Made by a program: the position numbers and the translations under genes | Origin: JAAZMA01 sp964564325 | GTDB taxonomy: Bacteria; Bacillota; Clostridia; Tissierellales; Tepidimicrobiaceae | Length of the DNA: 34,170 nucleotides | Direction of reading: 5' to 3' | NCBI GenBank assembly: GCA_964564325.1 | Contig: CAZMBD010000007.1 | Span: forward strand, 1-34,170 | Shown here: positions 1 through 8,053 of the stretch, piece after piece | Layout: every line of letters starts with the position of its first letter | Position numbering within the stretch: the first letter of the stretch is position 1 | The notes under the pieces: model-generated | The model's database searches: none | Told to the model about the DNA's origin: nothing | The model's input: only the letters and a program-made list of their open reading frames with translations

Positions 1-574
1 TTCTCTCCCCTACATTTTTCGCATCACTAACAGCAGTTACAGTTTTCCCCGTACCTGTTGCATGGTAAAGTAAAGCTATGCTTTCCCCTGCTTTTCTCAT
101 TTCTTCAAGATTATCCACTGCCTCTTGCTGATGATCTTTGAGTTCGATTATCTTTCCCTTTTGTTTTGGTAAATAATCATCTATATATCCAAATATGGGC
201 ATTTCCCCTAGAAAAGTTACCATCTCGTCCTTAACTTTTTCAGGTTGGTCTTTTAATTGATTGTATACCCATCTATAAACTTTCCAATTCTCATATATAA
301 GGCTATTTTGTTTCAACAAATCATCATAATATTTGTTACTAGATACTTTATTAGGATTATGATAAGTTTCTCCATCTATTTCTATTGCAATTTTCATATC
401 TTCGCTTTCTAAAGCAAAATCAATATATCTTCTATTACCATAAATATCTACAAATGGATATTGAATAAATAAGTATTGAGATTTTTCTGGCCCAAATGCA
501 TCACAAAATAATTCTACAAATAGATCTTCAGCATAACTATGAAGTTTTCCTGTCGATTCTATATTAGTAGTCAA
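1..574 (-). CDS. Nuclease-domain DEAD/DEAH-type helicase, N-terminal part (gene cut by window edge)
   Basis: This is the 5' part of a gene that runs off the left edge. The visible 191 residues begin with a PD-(D/E)xK-like nuclease region of the DUF559/Vsr kind: YIDFAL followed by IAIEIDGETYH supplies the D...ExD acidic triad. A helicase core then starts with a Q-motif-like stretch (ELKDHQQEAVDNL) and a Walker A, HATGTGKT, near residue 177. Such proteins are SF2 helicases of the ResIII/restriction-subunit type, acting on DNA. The start is inferred to be TTG at 574, because AGGGG lies 9 bases upstream; another TTG lies two codons earlier and there is no nearby ATG. It begins 2 bases after the stop of the MazG-like gene, so the two are probably co-transcribed. 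The C-terminal two thirds cannot be seen, so a defence role is only possible, not shown. Confidence 0.75.
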   Translation of the reverse strand, partial: MTTNIESTGKLHSYAEDLFVELFCDAFGPEKSQYLFIQYPFVDIYGNRRYIDFALESEDMKIAIEIDGETYHNPNKVSSNKYYDDLLKQNSLIYENWKVYRWVYNQLKDQPEKVKDEMVTFLGEMPIFGYIDDYLPKQKGKIIELKDHQQEAVDNLEEMRKAGESIALLYHATGTGKTVTAVSDAKNVGER

Positions 575-576
575 AA

Positions 577-897
577 TCAATCGCCCCTAACTTCTAATAA
601 CATAAGTCTCTCTTTAAAAGTCCCTCTTTCTTTAGCTTTATTTTGTCTAACATCTTCAAATTCTTCAATTGAAACCCCTTTATAATCCAAAATTCCATAA
701 ATTACTTCAACTATATCTGCTAATTCCTCAACATCTTCACTTTCTATGTATTCCTCTAATTCTTCGCCTAATTTGAAATTTAATGCCTCTATATATTCTT
801 CATCTGTAAGTTTTTTTACAATGGCTTCCTTGCCACTTTTCCCAATAATTTCTGGAATATTATCTCGGATTAGTTTATTATATTTTTTTATTTTCAT
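577..897 (-). CDS. MazG-like nucleoside triphosphate pyrophosphohydrolase (COG4997-type)
   Basis: This is a 106-residue all-alpha NTP pyrophosphatase of the MazG superfamily, predicted to hydrolyse non-canonical or excess NTPs to NMP and pyrophosphate (house-cleaning). The N-terminus KYNKLIRDNIPEII is typical of the COG4997 group. The metal-binding acidic signature is visible as ELEEYIESEDVEELADI, giving the ExxE and ExxD pairs. I chose ATG at 897 because GGGGAG lies 7 bases upstream. A longer reading to 927 adds ten residues that look like translated repeat DNA (GGGACAGTGGGGGACA). It follows the L,D-transpeptidase gene and is followed 2 bases later by the helicase gene. The true substrate is not evident from sequence. 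Confidence 0.8.
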   Translation of the reverse strand: MKIKKYNKLIRDNIPEIIGKSGKEAIVKKLTDEEYIEALNFKLGEELEEYIESEDVEELADIVEVIYGILDYKGVSIEEFEDVRQNKAKERGTFKERLMLLEVRGD

Positions 898-903
898 CTC
901 TAT

Positions 904-926
904 CTCCCCTGTCCCCCACTGTCCCA
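904..926 (-). repeat. GGGACA-type imperfect tandem repeat
   Basis: On the minus strand this short spacer reads GTGGGACAGTGGGGGACAGG, two imperfect copies of GTGGGACA. It resembles the GGGACA core of the palindromes elsewhere in the window and lies between the L,D-transpeptidase stop and the MazG-like start. It is probably a degenerate fragment of the same repeat class. Confidence 0.4.
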
Positions 927-1739
927 CTAATTCACAAAAACCGTACTTCCCTTCTTTACATAATCATAAAACCATTTACTATCTTCCATAGATAGTCTAA
1001 TACAGCCAGATGATGCCCTTTCTCCTAAGGTATTGTCTATTATATTTCTTTGCTTGTCCATCGGAAAAGAGTGGAAAAGATATGGACCGTTAAATCTTAC
1101 CCAGTATTTTGCTCCACTTTTTAGTCTTTCTGTATAAAACCATTTTCCCCTATCTTGTATCTTAAATGTTCCTTTAATAGTAGGTGAAATATTCTTCCCT
1201 GTAGAACAGGGCATAGTTTTATGTAATTGCCAATTCCCTTCTTGACCTAAAAATATATGGGTTAATTGCCTATCTATATCTACCCATATTAAATATGAAG
1301 TATCACTTTTAAGACCTCTGGAATTTGCAAAATTTTCAATTTCATCTTGGGTCATTTTATGATTGTTTGTTTCTGGATCTTTTGGAATATAAAGAGCATT
1401 TTTAGAAACCCAGCCACATTTACCATCCTCAGATTTTACCAAATACCATTCATAAGATCTATCTCTAATTACTTCAACAATTTCGTATTTTTTTAAACTC
1501 CCAACTTTTTTTCTATTATAGGAATAATTATTATAATAAGGACTATTTTTAATGATTCTTGCAAATACAAATGTTTCTTTCACTTTATCTTCTGTTGTTT
1601 CTATTTCTTTAACCTTCTCTACAATCTTATTACTCATAGTGTAAGTGTCCATAGTATAAGTATAATTAGAATTTAATAATATCATGGCTCCAATAATAGT
1701 AATCATAACTATTCCTGTGATTTTCTTGATGATTTTCAT
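927..1739 (-). CDS. Secreted SH3-domain L,D-transpeptidase (YkuD)
   Basis: This 270-residue exported cell-wall enzyme probably forms 3-3 peptidoglycan cross-links or attaches wall proteins, working outside the membrane. An N-terminal signal/anchor helix covers about residues 4-24. A bacterial SH3 domain follows (about 57-118; ending in CGWVSKNALYI), then a YkuD catalytic domain (about 147-270). The YkuD signature is complete: His near 223 (YLFHSFP) and catalytic Cys near 246 in SSGCIRLSMED. The start at 1739 is preceded by GGAGGG at good spacing; reading further upstream would add eleven residues overlapping the end of the HD-GYP gene. It lies 10 bases after that gene, within the csrA-downstream run. 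Confidence in the family is high; the exact cross-link made is unknown. Confidence 0.9.
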   Translation of the reverse strand: MKIIKKITGIVMITIIGAMILLNSNYTYTMDTYTMSNKIVEKVKEIETTEDKVKETFVFARIIKNSPYYNNYSYNRKKVGSLKKYEIVEVIRDRSYEWYLVKSEDGKCGWVSKNALYIPKDPETNNHKMTQDEIENFANSRGLKSDTSYLIWVDIDRQLTHIFLGQEGNWQLHKTMPCSTGKNISPTIKGTFKIQDRGKWFYTERLKSGAKYWVRFNGPYLFHSFPMDKQRNIIDNTLGERASSGCIRLSMEDSKWFYDYVKKGSTVFVN

Positions 1740-1749
1740 TTTTTCCCTC

Positions 1750-3285
1750 CTACATAGCATTAGCTTCTTCATCTGAATACTTTTCCTTTATTTCTAAAAA
1801 CTCATCTAAATTATCAAACAAAACATCTACTAATATTGGGTCAAAATGTTTGCCCTTTTCTTGTTGAAAATAATTTAATATATCTTCCATAATCCATGGT
1901 TTCTTATATACTCTAGGTGAGCCTAGAGCATCAAATACATCTGCCACTGCTACTATTCGTCCAAACATATGAATTTCTTCACCTTTTAATCCTTGAGGAT
2001 ACCCCTTACCGTCATATCTTTCATGATGTTCGTAAGCTATTATGGCAGCTGATTTTAATATATCTCTATCAGAATGTTTTAGTAAATTATGTCCTATGGT
2101 TGTATGAGTTTTTACTATATCAAATTCTTCAGGAGTTAATTTCCCTGGTTTCATCAATATATTGTCTGGAATTGCCACTTTCCCTATATCATGAATTGGT
2201 GATGCCATACTTACTAACATAATTTCTCTTTTAGACAATCCACATTTTTTTGCTATTAGTTTAGAATACTCCGAAACCCTCTTTACATGGTTTCCAGTTT
2301 CTTCTGAACGTGCCTCTGTTACCTCTCCTAATAAATATAATATTTCTTTTTGGGTTTGTTCTATTTCTTTATTTAAACACAAACTTTCAAAGGCTACTAA
2401 AACATTATTGTTAAATATGTCTAATAAATCTTCATCTAAATGGTCAGTATTTCCTCGTGTTTCTAAAAATACTATTCCTTCTACTCCACTAGAACTATTA
2501 TAGTATGATGTGTATATATCATTAGTCATTATATAGTACTGGTTCTTATAAGCTTGTCTCACCAACTGAAATTCCTCTTTAGATACTGTTTCAATTATCA
2601 TATTACCAATACTGTTTTCATATTTACCATAACCAGCTACAATACTAAATGTCTTTTCATCAAAAGATCTTAATGCAGCTAATCCATTTATATGATATGG
2701 ATCATCCTGATCTAAATTTATAACAAAATTTAAATGTAATAATGCAGAAGTAATAAAATTCTCTAAAGAATCAGCTTTAAGTAGTGTAGGAGAAGAAAGC
2801 ACTACTTGTTCCATAATTTTTTTATTATTATTAATTTGTAAAATATCTTTATAACTTCCTAAAGAAGAAATAACTACTGTAAGTAATTTATTAGATAATA
2901 GTTCAGTTTTATCTTCATAACCATTTATATCATAATTTAATATAGCATCTTCCTCTAATTTTTTATTCCTTCTATTAGTCATTAATACTATTCTGGTTGC
3001 TGAATTGCCTAAGACTTCTCTTATATATTTTGACAATCTTAAACCAGAGTCTTTTTCTTCTAAAAATATATCTAAAAGAACTAAGGCTATGTTTTCACTA
3101 TTATATAAAATATTCAATGCTTCTATACTAGAATAAGCAGATAAAACTGTGAATGATTTCCCACCAAAAGTAAAATCTTTAAGCATTTCTTTTATCAATA
3201 TGTGCACATAATGATCATCATCTACTACCAGTATATTCCAACAATTATTGCAATTAATTTTGTCTACCCTATTTATGTCATTCAC
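1750..3285 (-). CDS. Response regulator with REC, DUF3369-like and HD-GYP domains (c-di-GMP phosphodiesterase)
   Basis: This is a cytoplasmic two-component output protein of about 511 residues. The N-terminal receiver (about 17-145) has the acidic cluster VVDDDHYVH, the phosphoacceptor Asp in VLLDIFLEE, a Thr in VLMTNRR and a Lys in EDKTELL. The central region (about 148-310) resembles the DUF3369 sensory domain found in such regulators. The C-terminal HD-GYP domain has SPIHDIGKVAIPD and HHERYDGKGYPQGLKG, so the metal and GYP motifs are intact and cyclic-di-GMP hydrolysis is expected. A GTG at 3285 sits 6 bases after AGAGGTG; a GTG at 3294 is the alternative. It starts just after csrA and its operon context suggests control of motility. 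No partner histidine kinase is in view. Confidence 0.88.
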   Translation of the reverse strand: MNDINRVDKINCNNCWNILVVDDDHYVHILIKEMLKDFTFGGKSFTVLSAYSSIEALNILYNSENIALVLLDIFLEEKDSGLRLSKYIREVLGNSATRIVLMTNRRNKKLEEDAILNYDINGYEDKTELLSNKLLTVVISSLGSYKDILQINNNKKIMEQVVLSSPTLLKADSLENFITSALLHLNFVINLDQDDPYHINGLAALRSFDEKTFSIVAGYGKYENSIGNMIIETVSKEEFQLVRQAYKNQYYIMTNDIYTSYYNSSSGVEGIVFLETRGNTDHLDEDLLDIFNNNVLVAFESLCLNKEIEQTQKEILYLLGEVTEARSEETGNHVKRVSEYSKLIAKKCGLSKREIMLVSMASPIHDIGKVAIPDNILMKPGKLTPEEFDIVKTHTTIGHNLLKHSDRDILKSAAIIAYEHHERYDGKGYPQGLKGEEIHMFGRIVAVADVFDALGSPRVYKKPWIMEDILNYFQQEKGKHFDPILVDVLFDNLDEFLEIKEKYSDEEANAM

Positions 3286-3296
3286 CTTCTTCACCT

Positions 3297-3530
3297 CTAA
3301 TTCCTGTTTTTATTAAATAATTCATTTATTTCTGCTAAATCTACATTAGCTTTTGCTGCTTTTATATTTTCTTCTTTTATACTTTTATATAATTCTTGGC
3401 GAAAGATTTCAATCTCTTTTGGAGCCTCTATTCCTATTTTTACTTTCCCATCTTCTATTTCCAATATTTTTATCTCAATATTTCCATCTATGATGATAGA
3501 CTCATCTTGTTTTCTAGATAATATTAGCAT
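3297..3530 (-). CDS. csrA: Carbon storage regulator CsrA
   Basis: This 77-residue RNA-binding protein represses translation by binding GGA motifs in leaders, in Bacilli chiefly that of flagellin. The N-terminus MLILSRKQDESIIIDGNIEI and the following KVKIGIEAPKEI are the family hallmarks; the C-terminal tail of about 20 residues is longer than the E. coli form, as is usual in Firmicutes. TAGGAG precedes ATG 3530, while an upstream extension would read into fliW. It starts 1 base after the fliW stop, matching the known FliW-CsrA partner switch in which FliW sequesters CsrA until flagellin is exported. Flagellin itself is not in this window. Confidence 0.97.
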   Translation of the reverse strand: MLILSRKQDESIIIDGNIEIKILEIEDGKVKIGIEAPKEIEIFRQELYKSIKEENIKAAKANVDLAEINELFNKNRN

Positions 3531-3531
3531 A

Positions 3532-3978
3532 TTAATCACTCCTACTTTCAGATTTTTGTTGAAAAACAAAATGCTTTGTAGTATATCTATCATCATCTAA
3601 TATTATCTGTTTTCCTAATTTTCTATTAGCATTTATAACAATGGGCCCTAAAAGATTGGTTGTCATCTTTTCCATATCTTCTGGTACTACTACTATGGAG
3701 TATATAGCTACATCTTTTTCTTCTTCTATTTTTAATTTTTCTTGAACTCTTTTCGGTATGACTATTTCATAATCTGGAAAGGCAAAAAAAGGATTCATAA
3801 TTACAAATGCCAATTCTGGAGTGTTGATGGATTGAAGCCATGAAAATTGGGCCTTGTCATCAGTATTTATAATTACAAACTCTTTTTCTTCTTCGAAGGC
3901 TAATAAACCCTCTGGAAATGCAATTATTTTCTCTTTATCTATTTCAATTTGTCCAAAAATTTCCGTACTAATTTTCAT
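3532..3978 (-). CDS. fliW: Flagellar assembly factor FliW
   Basis: This 148-residue cytoplasmic protein binds CsrA and flagellin and couples flagellin synthesis to filament assembly. Family marks are the opening STEIFGQIEIDKEKIIAFPEG, the LLAFEEEKEF segment, the FSWLQSI and PFFAFPDYE motifs, and a C-terminal LLGPIVIN segment. The start at 3978 has GGAGAGGTGAG just upstream; the apparent ten-residue upstream extension has no support. Stop and csrA start are separated by 1 base. It probably has its own promoter (extended -10 at 4031-4039) behind a terminator, so fliW-csrA and the genes after it may be expressed apart from flgL. Confidence 0.96.
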   Translation of the reverse strand: MKISTEIFGQIEIDKEKIIAFPEGLLAFEEEKEFVIINTDDKAQFSWLQSINTPELAFVIMNPFFAFPDYEIVIPKRVQEKLKIEEEKDVAIYSIVVVPEDMEKMTTNLLGPIVINANRKLGKQIILDDDRYTTKHFVFQQKSESRSD

Positions 3979-4008
3979 TTTACTCACCTCTCCTTTTAAT
4001 AGTCCCAC

Positions 4009-4049
4009 AAAAAAACCTATTATGTGATATATTATACCATATAATAGGT
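4009..4049 (-). terminator. Rho-independent terminator after flgL
   Basis: The minus-strand transcript has stem ACCTATTAT / ATAATAGGT (4041-4049 with 4015-4023), a 17-base loop and then at least seven U (A-run 4009-4015). It lies 17 bases past the flgL stop. The stem is AT-rich, so termination may be partial. Confidence 0.65.
4031..4039 (-). promoter_or_regulatory. Extended -10 promoter for fliW-csrA
   Basis: On the minus strand this reads TGGTATAAT, a perfect extended -10 element (TGnTATAAT), about 50 bases before the fliW start. No good -35 is seen, as is usual for extended -10 promoters. It lies inside the loop of the flgL terminator. Confidence 0.55.
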
Positions 4050-4065
4050 AGATTTATAGTATTTT

Positions 4066-4989
4066 TTACCTTAAAAATTCCACCAATGTAGGTTGAATTA
4101 CTTTAGCACCTGTCATTAAACTGGAAATATATACGTTTTCAGCCATGGCAATTTGCATAGATATTTCAGCCATATCTATGTCTTCGTTATAGGATAGAAG
4201 TTCTGATACTCCTTCTATTTGTACAGCTAACTTCTTCTCTGTTAGCTCTAATCTATTCATCTTTGCCCCTACTTCAGCATTAACTGATAAAATTTGTTCT
4301 TGAGAATTTTGAAGTTTTGTTATGGCATTTTGAATTTCATCTGGTTTATTGTTTTCTAGGGCAGATGACAAATTATCAAATACTTGAATTAAATATGCTT
4401 TTTCTCCTTTATTAACATCTCCATCATAATTACCATTAGGATCCCCAAACACTTTCCCTCCAAGAGTATTCACCTTTACCCTTTCTGATACTCCTACATT
4501 GTATTCAAATATTTCATCCTTATCTAAGGCTATATTATAATTTCCATTTTCGTCAAATAATTTTTCATCTGTCTTATATCCACTAAATACATGTCTTCCT
4601 GCATAAGTGGTATTTCCTATTTGGATTAAATGTTCTTTTATTTGCTCTACTTCTTCTCTTATTTTCTTTAAATCTTCCCCTGTTTTAGTACCATTGGCTG
4701 CATCTTGAGTCAACTCATAGGTTCTCTTTAATGCTTCATTTATTTCTCTTAATGCTGTTTCTGTATCTTTCATCCAAGATAGGGCATCTTTTGTATTTCT
4801 TTCATATTGCTCAAGTTTAGATATATCTGTATGAAATTTTAAAGATTTACTAACTCCAATTGGATCATCAGAAGGTACTCTAAATTTTTTTCCAGTTGCC
4901 TTTTGATATTGGAGTTTTTCTAAACTACGTAAATTTTGATTTAAATTATAAACCATATTATTTACTAGCATATTGTTGGTTACTCTCAT
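4066..4989 (-). CDS. flgL: Flagellar hook-filament junction protein FlgL (HAP3)
   Basis: This 307-residue exported junction protein joins the hook (through FlgK) to the flagellin filament. The N-terminus MRVTNNMLVNNMVYNL and the following GKKFRVPSDDPIGVSKSL are classic FlgL/flagellin D0-D1 sequence; the C-terminal helix ends NVYISSLMTGAKVIQPTLVEFL. Both terminal helices needed for assembly are present, and the length is normal. I chose ATG 4989; a TTG nine bases earlier is also readable, and the AAGGAAAGG site could serve either. It lies directly after the second flgK, so FlgK, FlgK-like and FlgL are encoded together. A terminator follows. Confidence 0.96.
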   Translation of the reverse strand: MRVTNNMLVNNMVYNLNQNLRSLEKLQYQKATGKKFRVPSDDPIGVSKSLKFHTDISKLEQYERNTKDALSWMKDTETALREINEALKRTYELTQDAANGTKTGEDLKKIREEVEQIKEHLIQIGNTTYAGRHVFSGYKTDEKLFDENGNYNIALDKDEIFEYNVGVSERVKVNTLGGKVFGDPNGNYDGDVNKGEKAYLIQVFDNLSSALENNKPDEIQNAITKLQNSQEQILSVNAEVGAKMNRLELTEKKLAVQIEGVSELLSYNEDIDMAEISMQIAMAENVYISSLMTGAKVIQPTLVEFLR

Positions 4990-5042
4990 TTGTTTCAATC
5001 CTTTCCTTTACGGTTTTTATACAATTGGATTAGTTGGAAAAT

Positions 5043-6497
5043 TTATCTTCCAACTAATCCTAATCTGTTTATAGTCACATCCATTATGGTATCTATCGTG
5101 GTTACCATTCTGGCTGAAGCTATATAAGAATGTTGGTATCGAACTAAATTTGCCATTTCTTCATCATAAGATACACCAGATATGGAATCCCTTTTAGATT
5201 CAATATTTTTTAGTATTATAGTTTGTGAACTTTGCATTCTTCGACCTTGTGTACTATCTACTGCTAAATTAGAAATTATGGATTTTAGAAAATCATCAGG
5301 AGTTCCTTGGGATATTCCTTTATCTACATCTCCAAAAAATGTCCCATCATCTCTTTGTTTAATTAATGCCAATAGGTTTTTATTATCACTGGCATCTCCT
5401 GTACCATTTTCTCCGCCTGCAGCTATATTTTTTACATCCTTTATTATATCCTCATGAAGGGTAAAGCTAGCTGCTATTCCATCTGTCTCCTTATAAGTAA
5501 AAAAGTCTCCACCTTCTCCTCCACCTAATTTTTGTCCTTTTTTATGCTGTTCATTGAATTTATCTGCAAAGCCTTTAGCAAACTCATCTAACTTCCTTTG
5601 ATAATATGGAATACCTCTATAGTTATTGTCTTTTCCATCTCCATTATATAGTTCTAATAATCCTTTTATTTCACCTGATCTTAATTTTACTTCTGAACCA
5701 TTTCCCCATTCTAATTTTATTTCATTTGGATTTCCTACTGGGCCTTCTTTATTAACTTTAATTTCTGATACATTGATATGGTCCACTAAGGTCACTCCAG
5801 ATATACTTACTCTATACTTTCCATCACTAGATTCGTCTACTTTTACATTTACAATTTTAGATAATTCATCTACTAGCAAATCTCTTCTATCTCGTAAATC
5901 ATTAGCAGACCTTCCACTTATTTCATGAGAATGTATCTGTCTATTTAAAGCTGCAACTTGACTTGCCAAAGTATTTACTTTTTTTACTCTAGCATCTATA
6001 GAAACTTCAGTTTCTTTTTTTAGTTTTTCTAATCTTACTGCAGATTCATTAATATGTTTAGTTAAGGCTAAAGCATTTTCTCTAACAGGTTCTCTATAGG
6101 AAGGGTCTCGAGAATTTTCACTCATATTTTCCATAGCTGCATAAAAATCATCCATATGTCTTCTAAAGCTACTATTAGAAGGTTCTCCAAATAGTTTTTC
6201 TATTTCATATAATCCATCTTTTTTAACTTCCCATTCTCCCTGTGGTGCCATCTCATTCCAATATTTAAAATCTATATAGGAATTCCTAACTCTTTGTATA
6301 TCATATATCTCAGTGCCTGTACCTAAATAACCTGTACCTGGTATTTCAAATGGAGTAGTGGCTCTTTGAAAACCTTGTTGTCTAGAAAAACCCTTTGTAT
6401 TTATATTGTTTATATTATGATTAGTAGTATATAATGACCTTTGACTTGCTAAAAGTCCTTTAACTGCAGTATTAAATCCAAAATTCAATTTACTCAC
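5043..6497 (-). CDS. flgK: Flagellar hook-associated protein FlgK (HAP1), copy 1
   Basis: This 484-residue hook-associated protein caps the hook and links to FlgL; it is exported by the flagellar type III system. The N-terminal rod/hook motif is intact (LASQRSLYTTNHNINNINTKGFSRQQ, shown here in part), with the FlgK-typical helical region SNSSFRRHMDDFYAAMENMS. The C-terminus has DEEMANLVRYQHSYIASARM and ends RLGLVGR. The start is GTG at 6497 behind a GGAAACGGA-type site. It lies immediately upstream of flgL. A second flgK of the same length precedes it (6594-8051), separated by 96 bases that contain a palindromic repeat. Either copy could be the main HAP1; I cannot tell which from sequence. 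Confidence 0.94.
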   Translation of the reverse strand: MSKLNFGFNTAVKGLLASQRSLYTTNHNINNINTKGFSRQQGFQRATTPFEIPGTGYLGTGTEIYDIQRVRNSYIDFKYWNEMAPQGEWEVKKDGLYEIEKLFGEPSNSSFRRHMDDFYAAMENMSENSRDPSYREPVRENALALTKHINESAVRLEKLKKETEVSIDARVKKVNTLASQVAALNRQIHSHEISGRSANDLRDRRDLLVDELSKIVNVKVDESSDGKYRVSISGVTLVDHINVSEIKVNKEGPVGNPNEIKLEWGNGSEVKLRSGEIKGLLELYNGDGKDNNYRGIPYYQRKLDEFAKGFADKFNEQHKKGQKLGGGEGGDFFTYKETDGIAASFTLHEDIIKDVKNIAAGGENGTGDASDNKNLLALIKQRDDGTFFGDVDKGISQGTPDDFLKSIISNLAVDSTQGRRMQSSQTIILKNIESKRDSISGVSYDEEMANLVRYQHSYIASARMVTTIDTIMDVTINRLGLVGR

Positions 6498-6546
6498 TCC
6501 GTTTCCTCGAAATACTGGCGATCAAAGTTCGCCCTTACGATTTAAT

Positions 6547-6575
6547 CAAACGTTAGGGACTGTCCCTAACGTTTG
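6547..6575. repeat. CAAACG-type palindrome with GGGACTGTCCC core
   Basis: This is a perfect 29-base palindrome: left arm CAAACGTTAGGGAC, centre T, right arm GTCCCTAACGTTTG. It lies between the two flgK genes. The same sequence, slightly diverged, occurs twice at 31200-31258. No U-run follows on the minus strand, so it is more likely an interspersed repeat than a true terminator. A smaller GGCGA/TCGCC dyad (6522-6539) lies next to it. Confidence 0.85.
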
Positions 6576-6593
6576 TCACTAATGTTTGAAGGT

Positions 6594-8051
6594 TTACCTT
6601 CCAACTAAACCTAGCCTGTTTACTATCTGGTCAATCATTTCATCTATAGCATTTATCACTCTAGAATTAGCTATATAAGAATGTTGGTATTTCAACATGT
6701 TTGCCATTTCTTCATCTAAGGACACATTAGAAATTTCTTGCTTTCTTTCTGTTATTTGTTTAACAAGCATAGATTGACTAAAAGCAATTTCTCTTGCTTC
6801 TTCTCGTTTTAAACCTAGATTTGTAATTAAATCCCTATAATATTCGTCTATATTTAAACTTTTTTCTCCTGTTTTATTATCTTTACTTTCCCAATCATAC
6901 TTTACATACAATGGCTCTTTCCTTAATTCTAATATTTCTTTAATTATTTCTCCATCACCTTTATCTCCTGATTTAGATGCTGCAATTTTATTAAAATCTG
7001 CTAGTGCTGGATTTACCTTTATAGTAGCTGATGGATTGGATGAGTCAAATTCAAAAAAATCTAGCTCATTCTTTTCTCCATCTAATCCTCGACCTTTTTT
7101 ATGTATAGTATTGATCTTTTCTGCCAAAGTTCCTACCAATATATCTAATCTATCTATATATTCCACTACATCATTATCTCTAGCATCTATATATCCACCT
7201 AGTTCTCCTAGGCCTCCTAATTCTATTTTTCCTCCTTTTTCTCCTGTATCTGAAAAATAAATTTCTCCATGACCCTTTTCATTCATTTTTATTTCAAGTG
7301 GGTTAAAATAATCTTCATTCACTAAACTTCTACCATTCAAACTTACTATTATTTCAGATTTATTGTTTTCATAATAATTAACGGGAATTAATTCCGACAA
7401 TCTATCTAAATCTTCATTTCTCATATCCCTAAGATCATTAGCCTTAATATGAGGGCCCATAGCCTCTTGTATTTTTATTTGCTTATTTAAATCTGCAATA
7501 TTTTTTAATAGCTTATTTACCTCTTCTGTTTTATTTAGCATTTCTTTGTTTAAATTTTGTTGTAAATCATTTAATTGAGTATACATATGGTTTACAGTAC
7601 TTGTAAAGGCTACTGCATTTTCATGAAGTGCTCCTCTAATGGTTAAACTTTCTGGTTCCTTATATAACTCATCCCATGTTTTCCAAAGATCATCCATAAC
7701 ATCTTGAAATGTAGCACTATCTAATGTATCTGGGACTTGCATCTCCCTAAATATATATTCTACTTCTTCTAATACTTCAGATTTTGTATAATAATATCCA
7801 AATGTAGATAATTCCCTTCTGATTTTTATATCTAAAAATTCATCTCTAATTTGTCTTACTTGCTGTACATCTACTCCAGTACCTACCTCAAAGGCAATTC
7901 CTGATTTAGCATAGGATCTCTCTGCATGAATAGCACTTTGTCTTACATAGTTTGGATTGTTTACATTGGCTATATTGTGTGATACTGTGTCTAATGCCTT
8001 TTTATTCGCATATATCCCTGAGACGGATATATATAATCCTCCAAAACTCAT
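6594..8051 (-). CDS. Flagellar hook-associated protein FlgK, copy 2 (paralogue)
   Basis: This 485-residue protein is of the FlgK family. Its N-terminus (LYISVSGIYANKKALDTVSH, then NIANVNNPNYVRQ) carries the rod-hook signature. The C-terminus has DEEMANMLKYQHSYIANSR and ends NRLGLVGR, almost the same as copy 1. The middle is clearly different, including a PDTLDSATFQDVMDDLWKTW segment. The start at 8051 has AGGTG six bases upstream. It is the first flgK after flgN (3 bases apart), the usual place of the canonical gene, so this copy may be the primary HAP1 and the next one the paralogue. Tandem flgK genes are unusual, and the second could instead serve a specialised junction role. Confidence 0.9.
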   Translation of the reverse strand: MSFGGLYISVSGIYANKKALDTVSHNIANVNNPNYVRQSAIHAERSYAKSGIAFEVGTGVDVQQVRQIRDEFLDIKIRRELSTFGYYYTKSEVLEEVEYIFREMQVPDTLDSATFQDVMDDLWKTWDELYKEPESLTIRGALHENAVAFTSTVNHMYTQLNDLQQNLNKEMLNKTEEVNKLLKNIADLNKQIKIQEAMGPHIKANDLRDMRNEDLDRLSELIPVNYYENNKSEIIVSLNGRSLVNEDYFNPLEIKMNEKGHGEIYFSDTGEKGGKIELGGLGELGGYIDARDNDVVEYIDRLDILVGTLAEKINTIHKKGRGLDGEKNELDFFEFDSSNPSATIKVNPALADFNKIAASKSGDKGDGEIIKEILELRKEPLYVKYDWESKDNKTGEKSLNIDEYYRDLITNLGLKREEAREIAFSQSMLVKQITERKQEISNVSLDEEMANMLKYQHSYIANSRVINAIDEMIDQIVNRLGLVGR

Positions 8052-8053
8052 AT

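Noticed and set aside
6547..6575. Ordinary rho-independent terminator between the flgK genes
   Set aside because: There is no U-run after the stem, and the sequence is shared with copies elsewhere, so a repeat is the better description.
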